A DNA stretch of 23,591 nt, from positions 1 to 23,591 of IMG/VR virus record IMGVR_UViG_3300030107_001107; one strand, given 5' to 3'. The notes beneath the pieces were generated by a model that was given only the letters and a program-made list of their open reading frames with translations, searched no databases and was not told the DNA's origin. The translations under genes were made by a program, and so were the position numbers. The stretch is from a virus. This document shows, one piece after another, positions 14,819 through 23,591 of the stretch. The number at the start of each line of letters is the position of its first letter. Position 1 is the stretch's first letter.

Positions 14819-17800
14819 ATGACATTACGACCTTTAACTTCAGAAGAAGCAACTCCTAGTAACGTATTTGAGGTTGAAACTGAAGAGAAAGAAGAGGAGA
14901 AAGGTTTCTGGGGTCATGTCGGTGACTGGTTCAGTAACGTAGGGAAAGTCACTGAAAACTTTAATAAGGGATATACATACGATCCTCAAGGATCATTAGA
15001 CGCTTCCTATGGAATGGCTGCATTTGGAGGTCCAGTAATGCATATCAATCGATATAAAGACCGTGACGGTAAATCTGTTTCATCTATTCCCAGTCAGACA
15101 CAAGCATATAAAGCTGCGACTGTTGATGTTGTTCACGACACGATATTAAATGCCACGGCTCTCGTTTTAGAGTCACCTAGAGTTTTTAGTCCTCTCAACA
15201 AAGTACTTCCTAAAGATAGAAATATTGATCCAAAAGAAACTGCAATTGGAAAATTGACGGTTGGAGCAAGAGAGAAATTAACAACATTAATGGGAGCCAA
15301 GCAAGATTGGGAAATGTCCCTGGAGGAGAAACAACTTCTGAATGATCCTTGGGCCAGTATTTCTGCCAATATTCTTGCAGCAACTGCAACTGGTGGTGCA
15401 TCTGCAAAATGGAAACTTGGTTCCAAATTGGGGATGGTTCCTGGTTATGACTATTTGCCTAAAGGTGCTCAAGGAATATTTCGTTGGGCTGCATTTCTTG
15501 CTGCAGAGGAACATTTAGCTTCGTTTGGAGAAGGAAGAGATAAGCAAGGAAGTTTATTTGATCTTTCACCAAACACTCCATTTTCTATTCAGCCAGAAGA
15601 TACATATATGCAAGCTTGGAGAAAAGCTGCATTAGGAAATTCTTTTACAGTGGGAGGTTTAGGTACTGGATTAAGAGCTGGTGCTGAAATTCCTAATATC
15701 CTGCGTTATACGTTTAACAAGCAACGTATTAAGGAAATAAATAGTGCAAAAGATTGGTTATTTAAAAATAGATTCCAGACAGAAGATGGGTCGAGTTTTG
15801 TTAAAACAGCAGAGCCAGAGGTAAAAGTTGATAAGGCAGTTGAAGTAGATGATGAAGCTGCTTTTCAAGAGTGGTTGAAGAATCCACCAGAGGAATACAG
15901 AGAAATATTTAAAGAAATTGAAAAATTACAAGGCTCAACTGATGAAGCTTTTGCTAGGCAAAGAGAGCTTTTTGATCGAATGAAGAGTGGATTAGATGAG
16001 ATGGATACCCTTTTAAAAGAAGGAAGTCAATACGATGAGTTATCTCCCATAGATCAAAAGAAAGTTGATCTAGAAGTGGGGATGATGAGAGATAAAGCAA
16101 AGCCTAAAAATGTTAATGAGGCGATAGAAAATCTTATTGATAAACCAGAGGCAGATGTTGTTGTTAGAGCTATTGATGAATTAGATGATGTTAGTGCAGA
16201 AAAGATTGCTAATTCAGAAGGTAAGGTTCTTGATCAACTTGAGCTGGAAATAGAAAATCAAACCAAGGCTGTTGATGATCCATTAGATGAAGCAAGAAGA
16301 GACATAACAATGGAAGGAATGCCTGAAAGTAATTTATATTTTGGAGGGCCAGAAGATCTTGAGACAGAAGTAAATAAGATAAAAAGAATGACGGATGAGA
16401 GATTAACTGCTGAAATTGAAAGTAATAAAAAGTTTGAATTAACAGAAAAAAAATTAAAGAATAGACAGAAGAAACTAGATGATTTTAAGCCTAAAAGTGA
16501 AAGATATAATCAGATACATAAAGATTTAGATCTGGGATTTGGTGCTGGTCAGGATGGAAATAGAAAATTAACTGCTGCAGAAGATCTTGAAATGGAGCGA
16601 ATATCTTTTGAGGCCAGAGATATAGTGATTGAATCTGAGAATTTGGGAATTAATAAGGCACAAAACGAAGTTTATAAGCACAATTTTTATCAAGAACTTT
16701 TAAAGGAACAAGCAAAAAGACTTGAGCCCAAACTTAATTTTGGAGAAGCAGCATTTATTCCTGATGATTTGCTTTTAGGCAAGACAACTTATGGAATGGC
16801 AGAACTTGAATTTGGTTCTCGTATTGATCAAGCAGCTTGGCTATTAAGACCAGGAAGAAAAAGATACCCTCCTGTCGTAAAACAAATTATTGAGTTAGCA
16901 CAGAAGAATGGAATTGATATAAATGAATTTAGAGCACATGGTACGAAAGTACATGAATCAATTAAGGCTCAAGTTAAAGATAAAACAGGTAGTGCTAAAG
17001 CAAGTCCAGACAATACAGCAGGTTTAACTTTTAAGGTCCAGGACCAGAAGTTTGGTCGTGTTGTTGCTACTGAGAAAGCTCCTGATCCTGTTGTCTCTTA
17101 TGTAGATCAATGGGAGTCAATGTCTTTCAGAGATCTGAAGAAATTAGCTAGTCCTAAAACAAATAAAGAATTATTTGATTTAATTAAAAATCGAACAGGT
17201 AAAGACTTTAGGCAGTTCACTAGGAAAGATGTTATTGCAGGGTTACAGGAGTTAAGAGAAAAAGGTATTACCGTTCGACCTACAAATACAAGACCAAAGT
17301 TAAAAGCTCAAAGAGAAGAAACTAAGAAGTTAATTGTTCAAAAAGCAATAGATCAAGGAGAAGTAAGACCATCATCTACAAAAGTTTCAGAACCAGATGA
17401 TCTACCAATTGATCTTGATGATCCTAAATTAGATGCACAAAGTTTACTTGCTCAAGAATATAATTTAGCTAAGAAATTTGAAGCAGAAGATGCAGCAAAA
17501 CAAGCAGCATTAAAGGAAGCAGATCGAGATGAAATTGGTTATTACGATATGTCGTTAGAAGATAAGAAGCAGCATGGTCTTCTTGATGGATGGGAAAGAC
17601 AAACAGAAGCTGAGATGAGGATAGAAGATTTAAACAGAGAAATTGAATATATAAATGATGATCTAAATATTGCAGAAAGTCTGAATAATGAAAGATTATC
17701 TCGTGGTTTAGGTTTTAGCGAAGAGATAGATCAAGGTATAGAAACTTTAAATTTAAAGAAACAAGAATTAGAAATTGAATTAGCGAGATTGAAAGGAGAT

Positions 17801-18910
17801 GATTCAGTTGAATTTAAGTCATTAAAGAACATTAAACAGGAAGTAAGGATTATGAATTTTGATCCTCACATGGCTCGTGTAATGAAGAATAGAGAGGATT
17901 TATCACAGATGCTTGGAGATTTAATCTGGAGGATTGGTGGTGATGATACTAAATTTAAGTTTAAAGATGATGTGAAGATTATTAAGGAAGCACCTGCTGA
18001 ATGGGGAGGAAAAACTAACTTTGAAGCTGGTAAAGAAGCTGGTTTTTATGATACTTTAAATGACCATATAACTATTTATGAAGTAACTAATGGATTGAAG
18101 ATTAGTGAAATTCAAGAGAGAATGGCAACCGCAGTACATGAACCTTTCCATCGTATTCAGTTTGGATATATGACATTAGAAGAGATGAAGATTTTCGATA
18201 CAATTGATGGTCAGAAACGAATTAAATTGTTTAGTCAATTAAACCCAAATATCAAAACAGAGTTCAGTCAGAAGGCAACAGCGACAATAGAAAAGATGAC
18301 AGTAGGTTTTCAGGAATACTCAATGTTGAGATTAAGTGGAATGGACCCTTTTGAGTTTGCTGTTACAAATAAAATAGGAACATGGTTAGATGCTAATTTC
18401 CCTAGACCTGATGGCAACTCATGGCAATTAGGTAAGTTTCATAATACTTTGACCACGATTGCAACGGTATGGGATCGAATATTTGAAGTTGTTAGAGCGT
18501 TTGGTAATTATGCAAAAGGTAGAGGATTTAAGACAGTAGATAGTATTTATGAGGACGCATTTTCTGGATTAATAGCAAAGAAAAGAAAGTTTAATAGTGC
18601 AGTAAATATTATTTATGCTGAGATGGAATCTGCAAGATTTGTTGATAAGATTAATAAGAGAATAGATCAGTTGGAAATTGCTCAAGGTGATCCCAAAGCA
18701 CTAAAAAGAGTTAATGAGTTATATCAGAAAGATGTTTCTGAATTTGAAGCATTTAAAGCTAGAACTGATGATTTAGTTGCAAGGGCTAATGTTCTCGAAA
18801 GGTGGAAATCAGATAACGAAGGATTCTTGAATTTCGTAGATGATGCGATAGCGAAAAAGAAAAAACGAATTGACGATTTAAAAACTTTAGCCCTACAAGG
18901 AGGTTGCTAA
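14819..18910 (+). CDS. giant internal virion (ejection) protein at gp16 position, with HEXXH metallopeptidase-like domain
   Basis: A 1363-residue protein, close in length to T7 gp16 (1318), directly after the gp15-like gene. Domains that can be seen: an N-terminal acidic stretch, then an amphipathic GFWGHVGDWFSNVG segment (about 29-42); an Ala/Gly-rich region (about 150-320); a very acidic helical or coiled-coil middle (about 340-650); a small 'FRDLKKLA...FTRKDVIAGLQEL' module (about 765-815) resembling SAP/Rho-N helix-turn-helix folds (weak); another coiled coil (about 930-1000); and a C-terminal AVHEPFHRIQFGYM (His1107, Glu1108, His1111), an HEXXH zinc-binding motif, with a possible third ligand Glu1166 in VGFQEYSM. 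No lysozyme or SLT catalytic motif was recognised. The start at 14819 depends on the TGA at 14813-14815 being real. Confidence 0.82.
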   Translation: MTLRPLTSEEATPSNVFEVETEEKEEEKGFWGHVGDWFSNVGKVTENFNKGYTYDPQGSLDASYGMAAFGGPVMHINRYKDRDGKSVSSIPSQTQAYKAATVDVVHDTILNATALVLESPRVFSPLNKVLPKDRNIDPKETAIGKLTVGAREKLTTLMGAKQDWEMSLEEKQLLNDPWASISANILAATATGGASAKWKLGSKLGMVPGYDYLPKGAQGIFRWAAFLAAEEHLASFGEGRDKQGSLFDLSPNTPFSIQPEDTYMQAWRKAALGNSFTVGGLGTGLRAGAEIPNILRYTFNKQRIKEINSAKDWLFKNRFQTEDGSSFVKTAEPEVKVDKAVEVDDEAAFQEWLKNPPEEYREIFKEIEKLQGSTDEAFARQRELFDRMKSGLDEMDTLLKEGSQYDELSPIDQKKVDLEVGMMRDKAKPKNVNEAIENLIDKPEADVVVRAIDELDDVSAEKIANSEGKVLDQLELEIENQTKAVDDPLDEARRDITMEGMPESNLYFGGPEDLETEVNKIKRMTDERLTAEIESNKKFELTEKKLKNRQKKLDDFKPKSERYNQIHKDLDLGFGAGQDGNRKLTAAEDLEMERISFEARDIVIESENLGINKAQNEVYKHNFYQELLKEQAKRLEPKLNFGEAAFIPDDLLLGKTTYGMAELEFGSRIDQAAWLLRPGRKRYPPVVKQIIELAQKNGIDINEFRAHGTKVHESIKAQVKDKTGSAKASPDNTAGLTFKVQDQKFGRVVATEKAPDPVVSYVDQWESMSFRDLKKLASPKTNKELFDLIKNRTGKDFRQFTRKDVIAGLQELREKGITVRPTNTRPKLKAQREETKKLIVQKAIDQGEVRPSSTKVSEPDDLPIDLDDPKLDAQSLLAQEYNLAKKFEAEDAAKQAALKEADRDEIGYYDMSLEDKKQHGLLDGWERQTEAEMRIEDLNREIEYINDDLNIAESLNNERLSRGLGFSEEIDQGIETLNLKKQELEIELARLKGDDSVEFKSLKNIKQEVRIMNFDPHMARVMKNREDLSQMLGDLIWRIGGDDTKFKFKDDVKIIKEAPAEWGGKTNFEAGKEAGFYDTLNDHITIYEVTNGLKISEIQERMATAVHEPFHRIQFGYMTLEEMKIFDTIDGQKRIKLFSQLNPNIKTEFSQKATATIEKMTVGFQEYSMLRLSGMDPFEFAVTNKIGTWLDANFPRPDGNSWQLGKFHNTLTTIATVWDRIFEVVRAFGNYAKGRGFKTVDSIYEDAFSGLIAKKRKFNSAVNIIYAEMESARFVDKINKRIDQLEIAQGDPKALKRVNELYQKDVSEFEAFKARTDDLVARANVLERWKSDNEGFLNFVDDAIAKKKKRIDDLKTLALQGGC
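18897..18903 (+). promoter_or_regulatory. ribosome-binding site deciding the start at 18913
   Basis: AAGGAGG ends directly against a TTG (18904) that would extend the ORF by three codons, but is 9 bases from ATG 18913. The ATG is therefore the better start. The site lies inside the last codons of the 1363-residue gene. Confidence 0.8.
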
Positions 18911-18912
18911 CC

Positions 18913-21900
18913 ATGTCTAATTGCGACGACACTTTCCAGGAAATTCAAAAGCTTCACGGTGAAATCGAGAAGCTTGATTCATCAAGAACTTTCCTTAAAA
19001 AACTATCTTCTATCGAGAATAGAAAACCTAACACTTTTAAAGTTAGAGGTGTTGATGGAAATCAATTAGAGATTGATTTTGATCAATGGTGGTATCGAAT
19101 GGCTAATGATCCTGAAGGGGTTGATGCTTGGGCTGAACGTGCAGTGGGTCAAAGATCAAAGCCTGCAGGTGCAGAAGGAATGTTTGAAAATATTGATCAG
19201 TTAGTAAGAAATTTAGGAGAAGTTAATGCACAAGAAATGCTTGCAATGCTTCAAAGACAGACAGGAGATTGGCAATTTTATAATGAGCGAGACTTTAATC
19301 TTTACACAAGAAAAACACCAGATCATAAATTAAAAGCATTACTAGAAGAAGGGTTTAAAGAAGCTGGTGTTACTTTAGAAAAAGGCTCGTTAGATGCTGC
19401 AATTGCACAAGAAGTTGGACCATTTTTAGGCATCTTAAATAATCAGACCAAACTGCAAATCTACGCAGATCACATGTCTAAAGTGCTCAGATCACGAATA
19501 ATAGAAATAGCAAATGAAATCAGATCAAAAGGTAGTGTTCCTAGATCAACCAAGCAGGATCTTTTAAAGACCTGGGCCTCTGCTATCTTTGCTCATCGTT
19601 CTCGCAGTATTGCTAAAAGAAGGTGGGGCCAAATGGGTCTTAATCTTCAGTTCTTAGGTAAACAAAATCCTGCTGAAATTGATAGCGTTTATAGAACAAC
19701 AGGAAAGGCTGCAGTAGAAGAAGCAGAACAAATGGCAGATGAAGTTCTTACTGCAACAACTGATGATTTTATGAAGGAAGGATCGTTGATAACAAAAGTA
19801 ATTGAGGCAATAGATAAAGGTCCGAAAGGATTAGATGAATTAGATGAGATTCAGAGGGCAATTAGACTTGATGGTGTTGATCCAAATATGCCTTTAGAAA
19901 ATGGATGGGAAAGTGCATGGAAACGGACAAGAAATGCTGCATGGAAAGACAATATTTTCTTTGCAATTAGTTCTCAACTTAGAAGTAATTGGCTTTCTCA
20001 GAAAATAGTTTATGCAGTGGAAGGAATGAAGTCGTTTTACGGAACGACAATGGAATTAACTGATTGGCCATTTAAAAAATACACTCAACGAAATTTAGAT
20101 TTACCTGAGATAGCAATACAAGGTGATTTATTTAAACCTTACGGAACAGAAGCAACAAGAAATTATTTCAAAGCAATGTGGGATTCAGGAAGAATGCACA
20201 TTAAAAGTCATTTTGCAGCCGAATCTCAAATGAGGTCTGTATTTACAGAATTTCCAGAGATAATGGATCAACATTTCTTTAAAGGTGATACTCCTTTTGC
20301 TGGAGCAGTCGACAAGATAAATAATCCGCGAGGAATGATGACTGTTGATGAGCAATATAAAACTGCTGAGAAAACTTTAAATGAACCAATGGAATGGTTT
20401 TCTGTTGATTATCTTCCTATGCAAATAAGAAACAAAGTTAGTTGGGCTTATAAAGTTTTTGCTAATCGTTTAATTGAGAAAGAAACAGGTGTTCGTTTTC
20501 CTGTCTTATCTGCTTTGCAGATGTTCGCTGCTGTTGATCATCGTGCAGGTAAAAGAGCATTTTTAAGTCAACGTCACATGGATATGTCCTTGCAAGCTGC
20601 CAAGGCAAATCCTCATTTAGGACCAAAAGAATGGGCTGAAATTGCTAGTGAACAGTTAGAAGATCAGCTATATCAAGCAACCCCTAGTAAGCAAAATATC
20701 TCTGATTATAGAAAACAATATAAATTAGGAGATGAAATTAGTGATGATGAAATTGAAGCAGTAATAACGCTGGATAAAGTTGGGGCTCCTGTATTAGCAG
20801 AACCAGGACAGGTTAAAGCGTATGAAAAATCTTTTGCAATGCGAATGCAAAATAAATTAGAAGGTCCAGTGGTGTTTGGAAAAGATCTTGGTACTGGTCA
20901 ATTTGTAGACGAAATAATGGGAAGGATCAGGTCTACTGATTATGGAGATGCGTTAGTGCCTGTTTGGAGAAGTGCTTCAGCTCAAACAATGTATGACATT
21001 GCTTTAGGTAATCCAGCTTTCTTAGCAGGCAAGCTTGTTAATGCTATTTATCACGGAGCACAAGGGAAACTAACAACCAAGATGATGGTTGATGCTCATT
21101 CTCACGCATTGACTTTTGCTTCATTAGCAGCTTTGTGGTACACCTTGTCAGATTCGGGAAACATCGTAGGCAATGGGCCTCCTCCAGGAACTCCTGCTGC
21201 TAGGAATTGGAGAGAGAGATTAAGGAATGAAGGGAAGGTTCCAAATAGTGTTCTTGGTATTCCTTGGAATATGGGCGGTGTTCCTTTATTGAATACTTTA
21301 TTTTTGTATGAGGATCTTATTCAATATATGAAAGATGGACATGCCAATAAATACGACAAACAAACTATTCACGAGGCTTTATTAGTTGTAGGAACTGGTC
21401 ATTTAATGAGGATGCCTGGATTTAAGCAATTCCAAATGATTTCTGAAGCTATAGCCGATCAAAGTCCAAGCAAAATGAAAAGAGCATTTTCATTTTTAGC
21501 AATGGCACAAGCTCCTGTTATTGGACTTGGAGCTGGAGTTGGTAGAACTTTGGAAGGAATGACAGGCACAAGTCGTAGTGATCTTTATGCACCAACAGGA
21601 AATAAAACTCCTATGACAAAGAAATTAGAAGAACAGGTTTGGGATCCTCAAGATGTAGATCATCCTATTAGTAAATTGGAGAATTGGTTAAGGACTCTTG
21701 TTTATGATGCCTCTCCTTTGATTGCAGCAGCAACAGGAGCACCAAAGAAAGAATTTACTTGGTTAGGTCGTGACGTTATTAGACCTGATAATCATGCAGG
21801 GGAATGGTTGATTGGTCAGCCTGGTTTATGGGGTAAAGAAGGTACTTATAAGGTTGAAAAGGTTCTTGATCAACTTGGTCTATTAGAAGTTCCTGAAGAA

Positions 21901-22467
21901 ATAACAAATCAAAGAGTTGGTGATATTCCTATAACTGTTGATCTTGTCAAGGAGCTTAATTATGAAATTGGTCATATCAAAGGTGATAAAGATTTTGCTT
22001 ATTCAGGTGATCCTGCTGCAAAACTTTCTGGTAAAGATAAATATGGATTTGAGGTGAAACTTTTAAGTTTTACTGGTAAGAGTCTTGATGGGCTTGAGAT
22101 CATCAACGAATCAGAAACGATTGATATTCTTGGATTATTAAATGCAGCAGTTGCAGGAAGAACAGTAAGAGAATCAATGAATTATGTAATAGAAAGTCCC
22201 ACTTGGCAAAAGCTGGAAACAAATGAAGAAGGTCGATTCTCTATTAACAATAGAGATTTAACTCGTGAAGAAATTCGTAACTTACCAGGACCAAAGATCT
22301 TAAAAATATTGAAGGAGTTTTATACAGATAAAGCTAAGAATAAAGTTCTTAGTTCTGAACATGATCACGCTAAGAGTTATAGAGAAAGACTGAAAGCAAT
22401 GGTTGAGTCTCAGTCAATTGATCAGATGCAGAAAGATCTAGCTATTGCAGAAAGTGCCTTTTACTAG
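18913..22467 (+). CDS. second giant ejection-type protein, 1184 aa
   Basis: The protein begins MSNCDDTFQEIQKLHGEIEKL and is largely helical. I recognise no enzymatic motif. Near residues 727-745 (SHALTFASLAALWYTL) and 860-885 (AQAPVIGLGAGVG) are hydrophobic helices that could insert in a membrane. The C-terminus is charged and helical. The place between the gp16-position gene and the tail fibre suggests either a C-terminal half of a split gp16-type protein or an additional internal virion protein. Length, Trp-rich N-terminal region (FDQWWYRMAND) and late hydrophobic segments resemble the large, multi-domain 'polyvalent' proteins of phages, which is only an inference. The start is ATG 18913, set by AAGGAGG. 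The stop of the upstream gene lies two bases before this ATG. Confidence 0.75.
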   Translation: MSNCDDTFQEIQKLHGEIEKLDSSRTFLKKLSSIENRKPNTFKVRGVDGNQLEIDFDQWWYRMANDPEGVDAWAERAVGQRSKPAGAEGMFENIDQLVRNLGEVNAQEMLAMLQRQTGDWQFYNERDFNLYTRKTPDHKLKALLEEGFKEAGVTLEKGSLDAAIAQEVGPFLGILNNQTKLQIYADHMSKVLRSRIIEIANEIRSKGSVPRSTKQDLLKTWASAIFAHRSRSIAKRRWGQMGLNLQFLGKQNPAEIDSVYRTTGKAAVEEAEQMADEVLTATTDDFMKEGSLITKVIEAIDKGPKGLDELDEIQRAIRLDGVDPNMPLENGWESAWKRTRNAAWKDNIFFAISSQLRSNWLSQKIVYAVEGMKSFYGTTMELTDWPFKKYTQRNLDLPEIAIQGDLFKPYGTEATRNYFKAMWDSGRMHIKSHFAAESQMRSVFTEFPEIMDQHFFKGDTPFAGAVDKINNPRGMMTVDEQYKTAEKTLNEPMEWFSVDYLPMQIRNKVSWAYKVFANRLIEKETGVRFPVLSALQMFAAVDHRAGKRAFLSQRHMDMSLQAAKANPHLGPKEWAEIASEQLEDQLYQATPSKQNISDYRKQYKLGDEISDDEIEAVITLDKVGAPVLAEPGQVKAYEKSFAMRMQNKLEGPVVFGKDLGTGQFVDEIMGRIRSTDYGDALVPVWRSASAQTMYDIALGNPAFLAGKLVNAIYHGAQGKLTTKMMVDAHSHALTFASLAALWYTLSDSGNIVGNGPPPGTPAARNWRERLRNEGKVPNSVLGIPWNMGGVPLLNTLFLYEDLIQYMKDGHANKYDKQTIHEALLVVGTGHLMRMPGFKQFQMISEAIADQSPSKMKRAFSFLAMAQAPVIGLGAGVGRTLEGMTGTSRSDLYAPTGNKTPMTKKLEEQVWDPQDVDHPISKLENWLRTLVYDASPLIAAATGAPKKEFTWLGRDVIRPDNHAGEWLIGQPGLWGKEGTYKVEKVLDQLGLLEVPEEITNQRVGDIPITVDLVKELNYEIGHIKGDKDFAYSGDPAAKLSGKDKYGFEVKLLSFTGKSLDGLEIINESETIDILGLLNAAVAGRTVRESMNYVIESPTWQKLETNEEGRFSINNRDLTREEIRNLPGPKILKILKEFYTDKAKNKVLSSEHDHAKSYRERLKAMVESQSIDQMQKDLAIAESAFY

Positions 22468-22472
22468 CAGAA

Positions 22473-22500
22473 AATCACGATTCAAGGCAGAATGGTGATT
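22473..22500 (+). promoter_or_regulatory. RNA hairpin between the giant gene and the tail fibre
   Basis: AATCAC (22473-22478) pairs with GTGATT (22495-22500) and ATTC (22480-22483) with GAAT (22490-22493), with one G-G mismatch and a six-base loop AAGGCA. No T-run follows, so it is not a standard intrinsic terminator. In T7-like phages such intercistronic hairpins can be RNase III processing sites or stabilise the mRNA. Confidence 0.5.
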
Positions 22501-22527
22501 ACGGGCTTGTAGATCTCGCGTAACGTA

Positions 22528-23591
22528 ATGGCTTTTTCATACGAAGAGAAAACTGGGAACGGTAGCACCCATACATATACCTTTAATTTTGACTATATCC
22601 TGAAGGCTCATGTCAAATTATTTTATACGAGAGATATACTCCTCAATACCCAGGCATCGACTCTTGTTTTAGGAACCGATTATAACTTCACTGCAGATAA
22701 AAGTATTCAATTAATAGGTTCAACACTTAACTCAGGAACAACAGCAGGACAACCATATAACTTGCCGAATGGAACCAAGTTAATGATTGAGAGGCAGACT
22801 CCTGATAGTTCTCAGCTTTCTGCTTGGCAAGATGGATCAAACTTAACGGCTGAAGCTTTAAATAATGCTGACTTACAAAATCTATATGTTGTCCAGGAGA
22901 CGCAAGATAGACAAGATCTATCTGCAGCAAAATCGGAGACTGCAAAGACAACATCTGAAACAGCTACAACCAATGTTGCCACGCTGACAGCTTCCCAGGT
23001 TAATAAGGATGGAAGTGTTGCCATGACAGGCAACCTACAGCTAGGAACAAATCGAATCACTGGAGTAGGAGATCCTAGTGGTGCTCAAGATGCTTCGACG
23101 AAAAATTACGTTGATACAAGGCCAGGCGTTACAGGAATCTTTGGATCTACGTCGATTGATCTTGATGATAATGCACAAATAAAATTAGGAACTGGTGATG
23201 ATGCTTCTATCTATTGGGATGGGACAGGTGATGAGCTAGGACATGAATTGATAATCACCTCTGCTGGATCAATGAAGTTGTCCACAGGTAGCAATAGAAA
23301 TATTCAATTTGCACCTGGCGGTACGCTAGAAGCATATATTAGTAGTTCTGCTTTTACTTCTAAAGTTAATATTTTACCTAATGCAGATGGTGATCTTGAT
23401 TTAGGATCTAGCAGTAAAGAATGGAAAGACCTATACGTTGATGGAACAGGTTATATAGATACTGTAAGCGCAGATGATATTACAGGTAGTGCCATTGTTA
23501 CCTCTGGGACATCAACCAGTGATACCAAGGTATATTCAGCTAAACGATGTGATGAGCTTTTTTATAATTTAGCAAGCGCAGAAGAAATCCA
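22528..23591 (+). CDS. tail fibre protein, T7 gp17-like N-terminus (partial, runs off window)
   Basis: From ATG 22528 an open frame continues for 354 codons to the window end with no stop. The first 150 residues (MAFSYEEKTGNGSTHTYTF, VLGTDYNFTADKSIQLIG, LMIERQTPDSSQLSAWQDGS, LNNADLQNLYVVQETQD) match the T7 gp17 N-terminal domain that joins the fibre to the tail ring. Then come MTGNLQLGTNRITGVGDP and AQDASTKNYVD, a common fibre linker. The shaft has repeats of the 'IDLDDNAQIKLGTGDDASIYWDG' and 'LDLGSSSKEWKDLYVDGTG' type, frequent in marine podovirus fibres. The C-terminal receptor-binding tip is missing. No good Shine-Dalgarno site precedes the start; an RNA hairpin lies 27 bases upstream. Confidence 0.92.
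   Translation, partial: MAFSYEEKTGNGSTHTYTFNFDYILKAHVKLFYTRDILLNTQASTLVLGTDYNFTADKSIQLIGSTLNSGTTAGQPYNLPNGTKLMIERQTPDSSQLSAWQDGSNLTAEALNNADLQNLYVVQETQDRQDLSAAKSETAKTTSETATTNVATLTASQVNKDGSVAMTGNLQLGTNRITGVGDPSGAQDASTKNYVDTRPGVTGIFGSTSIDLDDNAQIKLGTGDDASIYWDGTGDELGHELIITSAGSMKLSTGSNRNIQFAPGGTLEAYISSSAFTSKVNILPNADGDLDLGSSSKEWKDLYVDGTGYIDTVSADDITGSAIVTSGTSTSDTKVYSAKRCDELFYNLASAEEI

Noticed and set aside
15133-15514. Overlapping minus-strand ORFs of 65-97 codons
   Set aside because: Three frames of chance ORFs inside the giant gp16-position gene, with no ribosome site or family resemblance.
18904-18912. TTG start for the 1184-residue protein
   Set aside because: AAGGAGG directly abuts the TTG, leaving no spacer, whereas ATG 18913 has 9 bases.
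22473-22500. Intrinsic terminator before the tail fibre
   Set aside because: A stem is present but no T-run follows, so it is listed only as a hairpin.
22727-23060. Minus-strand ORFs of 75 and 82 codons near the end
   Set aside because: They lie against the well-supported tail fibre N-terminal domain and look like shadows.
1-23591. CRISPR arrays, tRNA genes, insertion sequences, attachment sites, photosynthesis or other auxiliary genes
   Set aside because: No regularly spaced repeats, cloverleaf, transposase, integrase or host-type metabolic gene was seen. Gaps between genes are all about 100 bases or less, apart from the first 152 bases.

Overview
The window is part of the genome of a T7-like podovirus: the packaging, virion-assembly and DNA-ejection genes of a short-tailed phage. 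Nearly all genes lie on the plus strand, are tightly packed (often sharing ATGA, TGATG or TAATG) and follow the T7 late order: two gp6.7/gp7.3-like small virion proteins or more, portal (gp8), scaffold (gp9), capsid (gp10), terminator, tail tubes (gp11, gp12), gp13-like protein, internal virion proteins (gp14, gp15, gp16-like) and tail fibre (gp17). The AT-rich coding, and a fibre shaft with repeats of a type common in marine picocyanobacterial podoviruses, point to a marine phage, probably a cyanophage or a relative. The host is an inference. No photosynthesis or other auxiliary metabolic gene, tRNA, integrase or lysis gene was recognised here.

Layout. 153-2074 holds a 49-residue acidic ORF overlapping the terminase large subunit. 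2016-2279 on the minus strand holds a probable terminase small subunit, convergent with and overlapping the large subunit gene. 2280-2361 is a divergent intergenic region with a promoter-like sequence, a palindrome and a direct repeat. 2362-3957 holds a 63-residue conserved-looking ORF, then three small proteins that start Met-Cys and have related C-termini, like T7 gp6.7 and gp7.3. 3961-7656 is portal, scaffold and major capsid, closed by a strong rho-independent terminator at 7675-7705. 7746-10951 is the tail tube pair. 10948-22467 is the ejection cassette: a gp13-like GNAT-fold protein, a gp14-like protein, a gp15-like protein, and two giant proteins (1363 and 1184 residues) where T7 has only gp16. 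22528 to the window end is the N-terminal part of the tail fibre.

How they work together. Scaffold and portal nucleate the capsid. The terminase pumps DNA through the portal. gp11- and gp12-like proteins form the tail below it. The gp14/15/16-like proteins form the internal core that is ejected to build a trans-envelope channel. The fibre binds the host.

Unusual points: terminase genes placed before the head genes, with the small subunit antisense; an HEXXH metallopeptidase-like motif in the gp16-position protein and no recognisable transglycosylase motif; two giant ejection-type proteins; the Met-Cys small-protein family; and a five-codon minicistron in frame with, and just before, the 1363-residue gene.
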